Below are positions 1-9,368 of a DNA stretch of 64,000 nucleotides, piece by piece. The DNA is from Chitinophagales bacterium. GTDB lineage: Bacteria; Bacteroidota; Bacteroidia; Chitinophagales; Saprospiraceae. The stretch's first letter is position 1; each line of letters opens with the position of its first letter. The position numbers were made by a program, and so were the translations under genes. The DNA lies in assembly GCA_017303475.1 (NCBI GenBank), contig JAFLBO010000030.1, positions 1 to 64,000 on the forward strand, read 5' to 3'. The notes below the pieces were generated by a model that saw only the letters and a program-made list of their open reading frames with translations, did not search any database and was not told where the DNA came from.

Positions 1-36
1 TACGGCCTTGCTGATGCGTTTGAAATTTTTCTTCAT
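1..36 (-). CDS. 5' end of an off-window gene (12 codons)
   Basis: An ATG on the minus strand at 36 opens a frame that runs off the left edge and reads MKKNFKRISKAV. The basic N-terminus would suit an exported protein. It lies 153 bp downstream of the DUF4856 lipoprotein on the same strand. DUF4856 proteins are often neighbours of imelysin-family proteins in Bacteroidota, so an imelysin-like gene is a reasonable guess. Twelve codons cannot prove that the gene is real. Confidence 0.4.
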   Translation of the reverse strand, partial: MKKNFKRISKAV

Positions 37-189
37 GACAGATTTTTGCCCTAAAAATCAAAACAGATACTCAGATTTCAAAGAACTACACAATAACAAC
101 AACCCTTAAGTTGACGACATTGGACTGTCAGTCACCCCGACAGTAAAACAGCAAAAACCAAAAATTGGCGTCCTGGCTCTAGCGCCTTC

Positions 190-1311
190 TTATCGGCCCT
201 GTTCGGCTACCCAGTTTTTCTTAAAATCTTCGATTTCCTGGGTAGTAAATCCATATTCTGCTTTCAGGGTATTGATAACCTGAGTTAGCTTAGGAAGTTC
301 ATTCAGCGGATCGGTAGCAAACAAATACGATGTAGGAGTACCATTGTATGGTGCATTGAGCAGGGTCAGTATCTGATCAATTTCAGCATCTGTGATTTGT
401 TTGTAATCCTGTGGAATGGTGCGCCAGCCGTGGATGAAGCCTACACATTCACTGTAAGCGTGCAGGGCGCTGGCTTTCTGCGGATCGGTGGGGTTGGTAG
501 CGCTGAGGGTGGAAATAACGGCGTGACAGTAATTGATCACCGTAGCCGCATTGGCTTTTTCCCAGGCCAGACGGAAAGCTGCCAGCGCTTCCTCCTGTTC
601 CTGCGTGTAATCGTTGCCGGCTTTCACTGCTGCCTGCAGTTTGATGAGTGCATTTTTTGCCTGACTATAGAGTCCGAGGCCGTCGTTTTTATCCCGGCGA
701 GCTGCATATCCGGCAAGGAATTTATCCGGATTGGCGGCTTTAGCTGCCGTGGTAGTGTTGGCAAAATCGGCATGTGCGCCATAGATACACACAAGTTGGT
801 CCACTGTAGCAAGGCTCATGGGCGCCTGCATCAAGGTTACGGCGTGGTGGTAAAGAGCGGCGCCGTAAAGACCTTTGTCTACCATTTGTTCCAGTTCCAG
901 CGCATTTTCTTCAAATAAATACCCTTCAAAGTTGCCGCCGTTTGCACTGGAAGTGCCCGGAGCAAACAGGTTTCCGCTGGCTTTGGAGAGTTCATTCAGC
1001 CAGCCATTGTTTCCTTCGAGTCGGTCAGCGTAATAGGTCGTTGTGATGCTTTTCAGACTTGGCGTTCCGGCGTTGTAGAGCTGCGAAATGGTATTGTAAT
1101 CCACCACAGTGCCGGGCAAACGACCTTTTTTAATTTCTGTTACCAATGCTTCCAGTTGACTGCGTAAGGCATTCTGGGTACTGGTATTGGCAGAAAAAGC
1201 GGAGCCATCGTAGGCGTCCGGAATTTGGAGCGGAGCTTTATCTTTTTCGCCGCAGGAGGCCAGGAAGATTAGGAGGAGGGCTGGTAGAAGTATTTTGGTA
1301 AAACCTGACAT
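190..1311 (-). CDS. DUF4856 domain lipoprotein
   Basis: A 373-residue exported lipoprotein: a hydrophobic N-terminus ends in the lipobox LASC with Cys20 as the predicted lipidated residue, followed by GEKDKAPLQIPDAYDGSAFS. The AYDGSxFSANTSTQN opening, the all-helical body and the length fit my memory of DUF4856, a family of imelysin-like outer-membrane lipoproteins in Bacteroidota linked to iron or metal uptake loci. The function is not established. It is transcribed away from the subtilase at 1518 and toward the partial gene at the left edge. The start is chosen because the signal peptide begins there. Family assignment is by pattern memory, not by search. Confidence 0.75.
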   Translation of the reverse strand: MSGFTKILLPALLLIFLASCGEKDKAPLQIPDAYDGSAFSANTSTQNALRSQLEALVTEIKKGRLPGTVVDYNTISQLYNAGTPSLKSITTTYYADRLEGNNGWLNELSKASGNLFAPGTSSANGGNFEGYLFEENALELEQMVDKGLYGAALYHHAVTLMQAPMSLATVDQLVCIYGAHADFANTTTAAKAANPDKFLAGYAARRDKNDGLGLYSQAKNALIKLQAAVKAGNDYTQEQEEALAAFRLAWEKANAATVINYCHAVISTLSATNPTDPQKASALHAYSECVGFIHGWRTIPQDYKQITDAEIDQILTLLNAPYNGTPTSYLFATDPLNELPKLTQVINTLKAEYGFTTQEIEDFKKNWVAEQGR

Positions 1312-1450
1312 GGTTGATACGTTATGGGTGAAAAAATGAAGGTTTATTGGGGGGAAGGGGACCGCGGCAAAGGTCTTAAGTTTATCTGGATTTATTCTGC
1401 ATAGTGAGCAAGAAAAATGGTCAGGGGATTGTCAGAAAAAAATGGTGCAG

Positions 1451-1484
1451 CCTTACCTTTTTAGAACTGGCGGCAATAAGTGGT
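1451..1484 (+). promoter_or_regulatory. Upstream element shared with 7807-7840
   Basis: The stretch CCTTACC - T-rich - TTTAG - CNGGCGGCAATAAGT ends 34 bp before the subtilase ATG at 1518. A close copy sits at 7807-7840, about 40 bp before the exported protein at 7882. GCGGCAATAAGT is identical in both. The matched position relative to two exported-protein genes suggests a shared promoter or operator. It does not match the standard Bacteroidota TTTG/TAnnTTTG promoter, so an alternative sigma factor is possible; the ECF sigma at 14073 is a candidate by proximity only. Confidence 0.45.
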
Positions 1485-1517
1485 GAACATGATTTTTAAC
1501 CTTAAAAATGCTTCACC

Positions 1518-4115
1518 ATGAGTAAAGTAAAAGCCTCAATGTTTTCTTTAAGACTTTTGGTACCTAAGTCTTTAGCCTTTGGCATGATGCTCCTTTTTTC
1601 AATTTCATTATTTGCGCAGAAAGTAGCATCTCCACTTGAGTTGGCTGGCTATGACAGATTATTGTGTGTTAAGTTCAAAGACGACCTCCCTGTTTTCGCT
1701 GAAAATGGGAGACTAACAGATCGTGGCGCAGGTATTCTTGCCCCTTTGGGAAGTGTATTAGAAGCCGGATTTTTCACCAAAATGATAGGATTGGATGATC
1801 CAATCCTGGATGATATGCGATACCAGGCTCAAATTTTTTGGGAAAATGCTGCCAAAGAAGATGTCAGCCTTAATCCCGGCCGTATGGCAGATCTGAATCG
1901 TTATTTTGTTTTGTTACTGAATGAAGGAGTTAACAAAGCTGAATTAATGAGAACGTTTCAGGAAAGTCCGCTCATTGAGCATATTGCCATGATGCCCAAA
2001 CCGGTAACGCCACCAACTCCAGGCAACTACCTTAGCAACCAAAAATACCTTACCAACGACTACGGGATTAATGCCAATCAGGTTTACAGTACCTACAATA
2101 ATCGAGGTTCGGGCATTAAGGTGGTGGATATTGAAGGGGCGTTTAATCCTAATCATGGAGACCTTCCAGGCATATCCCTGGTGAGTGGAACATACATGGA
2201 TGATCCCAATGACCACAATCATGGTACTGCGGTTTTAGGTGAAATGGTGTCTAAAAACAACGGCTGGGGTACCACTGGTATTGCCTCTTCGGGCACGGCA
2301 ATGTTTGCTGGTGTAAATGATCAGTTTGGCTATTACAATGTTGCAAATGCCATCACCAAAGCGTCAAATGCGATACAGCCAGGGGATGTTATACTCATTG
2401 AGCAACATAACCCAGGACCCTATTCCAATGGGAATGGCCAGTTTGGATACGTACCTATGGAATATTTTAAAGTCTGTTATGATGCTATCAAAATTGCCGT
2501 AGGGAATAATCGAATTGTAGTAGAAGCTGCCGGCAATGGGTATCAAAATCTGGAAGCTCCCCTTAACTATAAAGGCAATGTAAACCACTACCCTTTTACC
2601 ACTGCCAACAACTCCGGAGCTATCATGATTGGAGCCGGTTATGCAGAAACAACCGGAAGTGTAAATGCACGTAGTAGAATGGATTACAGTAATTATGGCC
2701 CTCGTGTGGATGTTCAGGCTTTTGGCGAAAAAGTCTGGACTACCGGTATGGGAGATGCCTATGGTGCAGAAGGCATTAATTACTGGTATACGGCCAACTT
2801 TAGTGGTACATCAAGCGCCAGTCCAATCGTAGCAGGTGCGTGTATGTTGATACAATCCATGCATAAAAGCCTGAAAAACGGCGCCATACTGTCGCCTTTG
2901 CAAATGCGAAGTTTGTTGGTTAGCACAGGTAAGGCACAGCAAAGCGGACCCAATCCAACCTCGCAAAAAATTGGCCCATTGCCGAATGCGTATGCAGCTA
3001 TTCAAACATTTGCACAAACCTCTGCATGCTCAGCTCCAACTACCACCCAACTCTCTGCCACCAATATTACCGCTACCAGCGCCCAGCTCAATTGCGGCGT
3101 GAACGGTGTGGAACGCTACGACTGGGCTTACCGCCAGGTGGGTGGTTCTACCTGGACTGATCTGGTGTCTACTACCACAAACAATATCAGCGTTAGCGGA
3201 TTGCAGGCCAATAAACAGTATGAATTTGTGGCAGCTGTTCGTTGCAACGGCGGTACCTGGAGCGATTGGTCGGCAACCAAAACTTTCAATACCGGCAGCA
3301 CAGGCGGCTCGGCCCCGGTAAATGATCCGGTGTGCAATGCCACACAGATTACAGCAGGCAGCTCCTGTTCTTATACCAGCGGCACCACCTCCGGCGCCAC
3401 GCCTACCTTCACCGATGGCATGTGCGGCACCAATAATCCCAAAGATGTTTGGTATAAATGTGTCATCCCAAGCACCGGCAAGGTGACTTTCCGCACCACA
3501 GCCGGCTCACTCACTGATGCCCTGATGGCGGTTTTCTGGGGTAGCGGCTGCACCAGCCTGAACTATGTGGCGTGCGAAGACGATAACGACAACGGTAATG
3601 GCTCTTATATGCCGGTGATGACCATCACGGGACAACCTGGCACACAACTTTGGGTACGCATTTGGGGCTATAACAATACCGGCGGCACCTTTAATATCTG
3701 TGCCATGAACTACAGCACCGCCAATTTCAACGGCGAACCAGATGGTCCGGTGTACCATATTGACCCAACGCAAAGTCAGCCATATCCGGCCGATGGTGTT
3801 CGGCTGGATGACACAGAGTCGCTGGTTAACCGTGACGAGGCGGCAGAAAAACCGGATATGGGCGCCATCGGCAAGGTATACCCCAACCCTGCTACAGGTT
3901 TGGTAACCCTTCCTTTGAATCTTCAGGAAGAATCCGGTGTGGAAGTTATGATCAGCGATGTGCTGGGCAGTGTAGTTTATCGTCGCCAATGGACCGAAAT
4001 GGCTGGCGAGCACCAGGCAGCGTTGGATTTGGGCGCCTTGCAGCCGGGAATCTACAGTCTTCGGTGTTCCAGCGGTGGACTGACGCAGGTTCTGCAGCTG
4101 CAAATCATACGGTGA
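1518..4115 (+). CDS. Secreted subtilase (S8) with FN3 and T9SS sorting domain
   Basis: An 865-residue secreted serine protease. After a signal peptide (about residues 1-35, ending LFAQK) and a propeptide-like region, the S8 catalytic triad is visible: Asp204 (VVDIEG), His235 (DHNHGTAVLG) and Ser432 (SGTSSASP). A fibronectin type III domain follows at about 505-595 (typical WxDWSxTKTF end). Then comes a Cys-containing beta-sandwich resembling pre-peptidase C-terminal domains (about 600-740), and a C-terminal T9SS type A sorting domain (about 785-865, VYPNPATGLVTL ... GIYSLRCSSGG). It should be exported across the outer membrane and either attached or released. Transcribed alone and divergently from the DUF4856 gene, with the shared upstream element at 1451-1484. 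The base composition rises in GC toward the 3' half, suggesting the domains have separate histories. Confidence 0.92.
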   Translation: MSKVKASMFSLRLLVPKSLAFGMMLLFSISLFAQKVASPLELAGYDRLLCVKFKDDLPVFAENGRLTDRGAGILAPLGSVLEAGFFTKMIGLDDPILDDMRYQAQIFWENAAKEDVSLNPGRMADLNRYFVLLLNEGVNKAELMRTFQESPLIEHIAMMPKPVTPPTPGNYLSNQKYLTNDYGINANQVYSTYNNRGSGIKVVDIEGAFNPNHGDLPGISLVSGTYMDDPNDHNHGTAVLGEMVSKNNGWGTTGIASSGTAMFAGVNDQFGYYNVANAITKASNAIQPGDVILIEQHNPGPYSNGNGQFGYVPMEYFKVCYDAIKIAVGNNRIVVEAAGNGYQNLEAPLNYKGNVNHYPFTTANNSGAIMIGAGYAETTGSVNARSRMDYSNYGPRVDVQAFGEKVWTTGMGDAYGAEGINYWYTANFSGTSSASPIVAGACMLIQSMHKSLKNGAILSPLQMRSLLVSTGKAQQSGPNPTSQKIGPLPNAYAAIQTFAQTSACSAPTTTQLSATNITATSAQLNCGVNGVERYDWAYRQVGGSTWTDLVSTTTNNISVSGLQANKQYEFVAAVRCNGGTWSDWSATKTFNTGSTGGSAPVNDPVCNATQITAGSSCSYTSGTTSGATPTFTDGMCGTNNPKDVWYKCVIPSTGKVTFRTTAGSLTDALMAVFWGSGCTSLNYVACEDDNDNGNGSYMPVMTITGQPGTQLWVRIWGYNNTGGTFNICAMNYSTANFNGEPDGPVYHIDPTQSQPYPADGVRLDDTESLVNRDEAAEKPDMGAIGKVYPNPATGLVTLPLNLQEESGVEVMISDVLGSVVYRRQWTEMAGEHQAALDLGALQPGIYSLRCSSGGLTQVLQLQIIR

Positions 4116-4190
4116 TCTTTTGAAGGTAGTATAACAAACCGTGGGTTGTCTCTTAGCGGAGATGGCCCATGGTTATGTAAGTTTGATGTG

Positions 4191-4435
4191 GTTTCGCACA
4201 GATTTTACACGGATTTTCTGCACAGATTCTGCACAGATTTTGGTTTCCCGCGGATTTGCGCAGAGGACATTTGGCAGGGCCGAAAACGGAGAATAACCCG
4301 GCAGCATGTTTTGCTGCCTCCCGATGCCATGCCGAACGTGCTCTGCGTAAATCAGCGGGAAAATCTGTGAAAATCTGCGGGAAACAACTCTGTGTGAAAT
4401 CTGTGCAGAAAATCCGTGTGAAATCTGTGCGAAAC
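4191..4435. repeat. Tandem-word palindrome, family A, copy 1
   Basis: The outer arms 4191-4236 and 4390-4435 are reverse complements at about 44 of 46 positions and are built from the words CACAGATTTT and ACACGGATTTTC. The inner arms contain TTTCCCGC / GCGGGAAA words. The centre holds a hairpin (GGCAGCA..TGCTGCC) and the 16-mer GATGCCATGCCGAACG at 4323-4338. It fills most of the gap between the subtilase and the first CHAT gene. A second copy lies at 9459-9681 before the second CHAT gene. The small ORFs that cross it on both strands show only repeated low-complexity peptides and are rejected as genes. Confidence 0.85.
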
Positions 4436-4506
4436 ATTACCCCACTTCCTTTTTAATGTTATAACTTTCTGCTCTGAAACAAATTTCATAAAAGCAATTA
4501 CTTCTT

Positions 4507-7500
4507 ATGATACGATTTTTATTTGCTATCGTTTTGTACTTCATTGTTTTTACACGGGCTTCTGGGCAGGGAGGGTTGGATACACTTGGTTTGACGGGGA
4601 CGGTGGCGGATACGGTGGTGGCGAAGAGATTGTTAAATGAGGTAATCAATTTAATTAAATACTATAAATATGAAGAGGCATTTATTAAAGCAGAATATTC
4701 GTTAGCTATTTTTTCAAGGGTCATAGGGCCAGATAGCAAAGAAGAATCTGATGTGCTACATCAGATGGGACGATGTATGTATTTTCAACAAAGATTTAAT
4801 AATGCAATTATTTATTATGAAAAATCGCTCAAGATTCGACAAAAAATATTTGGGGAATTACATAATTCTGTTTCGATATCTTATAACAATTTGGGTCTTG
4901 TATATAAAGATATTTCGGATTACAATAAAGCAATTGAGTATTCAATTAAGGCGTTAAATATTAGAGTGAAGCTATTTGGACGCTCCAATTCTGATGTTGC
5001 ATGGTCTTATAACAATCTTGGTATTATTTATGGCGAAAAAGGAGATAATATTGCGGCCATTATTAATCATAAAATGGCTTTGAGCATTAGATTAAAATTG
5101 CATAAAAACAATAATCATGAATTAATTGCTTCTTATCATAATATAGGAGTTATATATGATAATATGGGCGAATATAATGAAGCTATTAAATATTATGATA
5201 TGGCTTTAGTTGAATCATTGAAGATTTATGAAGCCTCATCTCATAAACTAGCGAGTATTTATGAAAATTTAGGTAATTCTTATTATGGTAAAGGCGATTT
5301 GGAGTTGTCGATAGATTTTAATAAAAAAGCGTTAAATGCTAATTTGTCCACATTAGGACTTCTTAATGCTGACGTGGCAAGTTCATATAATAATTTAGGA
5401 GCAAAGTACAATAGATTGAATAATTACGATAAAGCTATAGAATGTCATCAAAAATCGCTAGATATTCGTTTGAAAATATATGGAGAAGTTCATCCAAAAT
5501 TAGCTCAATCCTATGATAACCTAGGTAATAGCTATGGTAATAAAGGCGATATGGAAAAATCTATTTTTTTTCATAAGAAGGCTGTGGATGTCAATGTTAA
5601 TGCTCTTGGATATGAAAATCCCATTACAGCTATTTCCTATTTTAACTTAGGGGCTGATTATTTCAAAATCGGTCAACTTGAGGAGGCCACGGCTTTTTTT
5701 GAAAAAAGCCTTTATATCTTTAAAAGTGCATTTGGTGAGTATCATCCGATGATATCAGAAAATTATAATTTTTTAGGTATAGTTTTTCAAAGTAAAAAAA
5801 AATACAATATTTCAAAAATTGAGTTTGACAAGTCTTTAAATGCAAATAAATATTCAAATCAGGACTTTTCAAAGGTTTTATCGATAGAAGAATTAGTAAG
5901 GTCTCTATTATTATTAAGTAAATTATATAGTACAGTATATTTGCAGGGTTATGAGGATTTACAATTGCAAACAAGCTATGAATATATTATTCAATCAATT
6001 GAAGGGCTAAAATACCAACAATCCACCCTCACCGAAGAATCCTCCAAATCCTTTTGGCAAACCAAAAACTACCCCGTCTACGAACAAGCCATCTCCGTCT
6101 CGCTCCTCAAAGCCGATGTAGACCACAACGACACCCTCCGCCACAACACCTTCACCTACGCCGAAAAAAGCAAAGCCGCACTCCTCCAGGCCCAAATCAA
6201 AGCCGCTGATGCCCTGGCTTTCGCCGGCATCCCCGATTCCCTGCTCGACCAGGAACACAACCTCCGCATCGACATCACCTGGCGGGAAAAACAACGCCAA
6301 TCCCTTCTGGACAAAGGCCTCACAGAAACCGACACCAACGTGCTGCGCATCAGCAGTATCGTGTTCGACCTGAAACAACAATACGAAACCCTCAAAAAAC
6401 GCTTCGAAACAGAATACCCGGATTACTACCGACTCAAATACGATCTCTCCACCGTTCCGCTGGCTTACGTGCAAGACACCCTGCTTCAAAAAGACCAGGC
6501 CCTGCTCGAATACTTCACCGGCGACAGCAGTCTGTTCCTCTTCGTGGTGCGGCCAGACACCTTTTTGGTACAGGAAGTAAAACGCGATTTCCCCCTGGAA
6601 GCCTGGATAGATTCCCTGCGTTTTGGTCTGTATGGCTACTACACTACGGACAAAAGCCAGCGCACGGATTCCCTGCGCGATGCTGCTTTGAACAGCTATA
6701 TCCGTTACGCGCAATTATTGCAGCAAAAACTCATCGCACCCGTGGCTGCCTGGCTGCCCGAAAAAGTGATCCTGGTACCCGACGGTCCGCTGGGATACAT
6801 CCCCTTTGATGCCCTGCTGAGTGCCGAGCCGGAGGATAGAAACAATTTCAAATCCTATCCCTATTTACTGCAAAAACACCAGTTCAGTTACACCTACTCA
6901 GCCACGCTCTTGCGCGAAATGCGGGATAAGAAACACCGCCGGGAGCCGCAGTACGACTTTGCAGCTTTTGCTCCATTCTACAACGGCGATACCACCCTGC
7001 TGGCCGGCATGTACGCCTACGATGATCTGATGCGCAAGGACTTGCAGCCTCTCGCCTTCTCTGGCCCGGAAGTGGCCGCCGCTGCCAAACTCATGAAAGG
7101 CGAAACCATCGCCGGAGCGGCAGCCACGGAGGAGCGCTTTACTTCCACTGCCGGCAACTACCGCATCCTGCACCTGGCCACCCACGGTCGGGCCGACAAC
7201 CGTGTGGGCGATTATGCTTTTCTGGCCTTCAATGAAATCAAAGACAGCATTGAAAACGAACTGCTCTACGTCAAAGACCTCTACAATCTCCAGCTCAATG
7301 CCGATCTGGTAGTGCTATCCGCCTGCGAAACCGGTATCGGTAAGCTGCAGCGCGGCGAAGGCATCATTTCCCTGGCGCGCGCCTTTGCGTACGCGGGCGC
7401 GAAGAGCATTGTGACAAGTCTGTGGAGCGTAAACGACAAAAGCACCTCCGAGCTAATGCGCTTTTTCTACCGGGAACTGCGTCGGGGCAAAGACAAAGAC

Positions 7501-7614
7501 GAGGCCCTGCGCCTGGCGCGTCAACGATTGATCCGGGAAGCCACGGTTCGGAACAGTCACCCGTTCTTCTGGGCCGCTTTTGTGCCGCTGGGGGATATGA
7601 GCGGGGTGAAGTGA
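4507..7614 (+). CDS. Exported TPR-CHAT protease-like protein, paralog 1
   Basis: 1035 residues. A signal peptide (about 1-20, ending ASG) precedes a short conserved GG(L/I)DTLGLTG leader. About ten 42-residue kinesin-light-chain-type TPRs follow (about 40-490; units such as SYNNLGxxYxxxGDYxKAI), then a linker and a C-terminal CHAT caspase-like domain (about 720-1030). The predicted catalytic His893 lies in LATHG and Cys940 in SACETG. CHAT domains are caspase-fold peptidases usually coupled to TPR sensors; an exported form is less usual. Its 3' part is 55% GC or more while the TPR part is strongly AT-rich, with a sharp switch near 6005. Bases 6841-7599 are identical to the second paralog at 10039. 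No substrate or partner is visible. Confidence 0.93.
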   Translation: MIRFLFAIVLYFIVFTRASGQGGLDTLGLTGTVADTVVAKRLLNEVINLIKYYKYEEAFIKAEYSLAIFSRVIGPDSKEESDVLHQMGRCMYFQQRFNNAIIYYEKSLKIRQKIFGELHNSVSISYNNLGLVYKDISDYNKAIEYSIKALNIRVKLFGRSNSDVAWSYNNLGIIYGEKGDNIAAIINHKMALSIRLKLHKNNNHELIASYHNIGVIYDNMGEYNEAIKYYDMALVESLKIYEASSHKLASIYENLGNSYYGKGDLELSIDFNKKALNANLSTLGLLNADVASSYNNLGAKYNRLNNYDKAIECHQKSLDIRLKIYGEVHPKLAQSYDNLGNSYGNKGDMEKSIFFHKKAVDVNVNALGYENPITAISYFNLGADYFKIGQLEEATAFFEKSLYIFKSAFGEYHPMISENYNFLGIVFQSKKKYNISKIEFDKSLNANKYSNQDFSKVLSIEELVRSLLLLSKLYSTVYLQGYEDLQLQTSYEYIIQSIEGLKYQQSTLTEESSKSFWQTKNYPVYEQAISVSLLKADVDHNDTLRHNTFTYAEKSKAALLQAQIKAADALAFAGIPDSLLDQEHNLRIDITWREKQRQSLLDKGLTETDTNVLRISSIVFDLKQQYETLKKRFETEYPDYYRLKYDLSTVPLAYVQDTLLQKDQALLEYFTGDSSLFLFVVRPDTFLVQEVKRDFPLEAWIDSLRFGLYGYYTTDKSQRTDSLRDAALNSYIRYAQLLQQKLIAPVAAWLPEKVILVPDGPLGYIPFDALLSAEPEDRNNFKSYPYLLQKHQFSYTYSATLLREMRDKKHRREPQYDFAAFAPFYNGDTTLLAGMYAYDDLMRKDLQPLAFSGPEVAAAAKLMKGETIAGAAATEERFTSTAGNYRILHLATHGRADNRVGDYAFLAFNEIKDSIENELLYVKDLYNLQLNADLVVLSACETGIGKLQRGEGIISLARAFAYAGAKSIVTSLWSVNDKSTSELMRFFYRELRRGKDKDEALRLARQRLIREATVRNSHPFFWAAFVPLGDMSGVK
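6841..7599 (+). repeat. 759-bp identical segment shared with 12361-13119
   Basis: Line-by-line comparison at a constant offset of 5520 shows no mismatch from 6841 to 7599. Differences appear immediately outside it, at 6840 and 7600. The segment encodes the CHAT core including both catalytic residues. Upstream, to about 6040, the two genes are still similar but carry scattered, mostly synonymous differences. This pattern fits recent gene conversion or recombination inside older duplicates. Confidence 0.95.
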
Positions 7615-7632
7615 TGGCTAACCTGTAGAAAA

Positions 7633-7717
7633 GACCGCGTAGCGGTCCAACACCAATAGCCCGGATTGCCAATCCGGGCTATTGGCATTTATCCCCCCAC
7701 CAACCACGAAGTGGTTG
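7633..7717 (+). terminator. Three consecutive hairpins after CHAT 1
   Basis: Three perfect stems follow the stop codon: 7633-7647 (GACCGC/GCGGTC, 3-nt loop); 7653-7685 (15-bp stem CCAATAGCCCGGATT, 3-nt loop GCC); and 7701-7717 (CAACCAC/GTGGTTG, loop GAA), the last followed by AATTTTG. The third looks most like an intrinsic terminator. The first two may be small repeat hairpins common between Bacteroidota genes. Confidence 0.7.
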
Positions 7718-7806
7718 AATTTTGACAGCATCATTATTTTTATTTTATTGATTATCAATATATTATAAAATGGTCGAAATTTTTTTTCAAAAAAACTCCT
7801 CCCAAA

Positions 7807-7840
7807 CCTTACCCCCTTTTAGCCAGCGGCAATAAGTAGT
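7807..7840 (+). promoter_or_regulatory. Upstream element shared with 1451-1484
   Basis: This is the second copy of the CCTTACC ... TTTTAG ... GCGGCAATAAGT element, placed about 40 bp before the ATG at 7882. It probably directs the small exported protein and perhaps the following gene. The sequence between the two copies of the element is otherwise unrelated, so the match is not part of a larger duplication. Confidence 0.45.
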
Positions 7841-7881
7841 ATCACAACAATCATTCATCACTTTTAAAACAACTTACTACA

Positions 7882-8241
7882 ATGAAAAAGATCATCACCT
7901 CCGCCGCTTTTTTCGCCGCTCTGTTCTTCTTTACCGGAAACATTTCTGCACAAAACAGCGCTTACTGGGAAGCACAAGCCAACAAACTCATCGCCAAAAC
8001 AGATCGCACACTCAATTATTACAACAAGCAACTCAATGTGTTCTCCCCTCAGGAAATGCAGATGATGCGCAACAACGATCCGCGTTTTATTCAGGTAGCC
8101 AACAAGAAAACCCAGCGCCTGGATGCCGCCCAGCGCCAGTACGAAGCCCACTACAATCAGCAATGGGTACGCTCTTTCAACACCTTCAATACCCCGCGCT
8201 ATGTTCGCGATCAATACGGTAATGTTTATCGCACACACTAA
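7882..8241 (+). CDS. Small exported protein, unrecognised
   Basis: 119 residues with a clear signal peptide (about 1-24, MKKIITSAAFF ... GNISAQ). The mature part is about 95 residues, rich in Asn, Gln, Arg and aromatic residues, predicted helical, and ends RDQYGNVYRTH. It has no cysteines after the signal and no motif I recognise. It lies between the two TPR-CHAT genes and precedes another exported protein at 8360, so the two may form a pair expressed from the element at 7807-7840. I assign no function. Confidence 0.75.
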   Translation: MKKIITSAAFFAALFFFTGNISAQNSAYWEAQANKLIAKTDRTLNYYNKQLNVFSPQEMQMMRNNDPRFIQVANKKTQRLDAAQRQYEAHYNQQWVRSFNTFNTPRYVRDQYGNVYRTH

Positions 8242-8290
8242 TGATCAAAGAGGTTGAGGCCCGGCCAACCCTATTCCCCGGGCCTCAACC

Positions 8291-8350
8291 CACCAACCTA
8301 CCAAAACACCAAAACACCAAAACACAAACCCACCAACCCACTAAAACACT
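8291..8350. repeat. Tandem tract, family H (CCAAAACA words)
   Basis: Imperfect tandem words of the type ACCAAAACACC and CCCACCAACC fill the 5' leader directly before the ATG at 8360. The inverse word (GTGTTTTGGTGTTTTAG) recurs at 30612-30675. This is low-complexity, single-sided rather than palindromic. Confidence 0.7.
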
Positions 8351-8359
8351 ACATCTGCC

Positions 8360-9346
8360 ATGCTACCTAACACTTCGATCCGCCTGATTTGCCTCCTGCT
8401 GTTAGCAGGTATTACCTCTGTAACCAATGCACAAAACAAATCTGTTGCAGCCCCGGCGCCTGTTTCTCAGGTGTCGTTTATGACCCAACCAGAACCACCC
8501 TCCAATTTGTTGTACCTGGAAACGGGTACGCCGATATTCCTCGAAACACGCAATGTGCTGGATTCCAAGTATTTGAAAGAAGGCCAGATGGTTTGTCTGT
8601 ATGTAAAATATCCGGTCAAAGTAAACGGACGTGTGCTGGTACCTGCCGGCCGTGAGGCCTGGTGCCGAATCAACCGTCTGGTACGACCCAAAGGAAATGG
8701 TCAGGCGGGCATGTTGGAAATTGAGCCCATGCACCTCAAAACCAACAGTGGTCAGATGCTTGTCTTGACTGGCAATCCGGCTGTAGCCCAGGCCAACGGC
8801 CGCGAAATCATGGCCCAGGCACTCAGCGCCGGAACAGGCGTGATGGGCCAGCAAATGGCTGCGGTTTATCAGCAACAACAAATGAACCGCCAGATGGAAC
8901 TGGATGCGCTCATAGCTTACCAGCAACAAAAACAACTCAACCTGCAGCAACAGCAACAAATGATAGATATGCAGGGACTTTACCTGCAAAACCAGGATAT
9001 GCAGAGTCGGCAGATGCAAATGATGCAACAGCAGCAATTGATGCAGCAGGTACAAATGAACCCTGGTCAGCCGTTGATGGTAATGCCTGTGGCGCAGCAA
9101 AACCCGATGGCTGGTTATCAACAGTACCCTGCTCCCGTGTACAACAATGCCCCATCCGCAGCAGGTCCCATGATTCTGGGCTCAGCTCCTAATCCTGCCC
9201 TCATGGGCGTTGCTACGGCGCTCAATATCATCAGTCCGTTCATCAGCATCATGATCAAAGGTAAACGCGCCAAGATCCCACATGGTTATACCATGAAAAC
9301 CTTTGTGGGGTATGGACTGGTGCTGGATGCGGATCAGGAATGGTAG
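8360..9346 (+). CDS. Exported Gln/Met-rich protein, unrecognised
   Basis: 328 residues. A signal peptide (about 1-25, ending TNAQ) is followed by a small folded region (about 45-140) with LETGTPIFLETRNVLDS and a beta-rich pattern. Next is a long Gln/Met-rich low-complexity helical segment (about 165-240, many QQQ and QMQ runs), a Pro/Ala linker, a hydrophobic stretch (MGVATALNIISPFISIMIKG) and the conserved-looking tail KIPHGYTMKTFVGYGLVLD. The last segment could be a surface or membrane contact. The position downstream of 7882 suggests joint expression. I do not recognise the family; the poly-Gln tract may be an assembly or spacer region. Confidence 0.75.
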   Translation: MLPNTSIRLICLLLLAGITSVTNAQNKSVAAPAPVSQVSFMTQPEPPSNLLYLETGTPIFLETRNVLDSKYLKEGQMVCLYVKYPVKVNGRVLVPAGREAWCRINRLVRPKGNGQAGMLEIEPMHLKTNSGQMLVLTGNPAVAQANGREIMAQALSAGTGVMGQQMAAVYQQQQMNRQMELDALIAYQQQKQLNLQQQQQMIDMQGLYLQNQDMQSRQMQMMQQQQLMQQVQMNPGQPLMVMPVAQQNPMAGYQQYPAPVYNNAPSAAGPMILGSAPNPALMGVATALNIISPFISIMIKGKRAKIPHGYTMKTFVGYGLVLDADQEW

Positions 9347-9368
9347 GCGATGTGCGATTGAAGACTTG

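Noticed and set aside
4146..4456. Open frames on both strands between the subtilase and CHAT 1
   Set aside because: They are translations of the family A palindrome (IRVKSVRN-type repeats) that recur at 9403-9789; no independent support.
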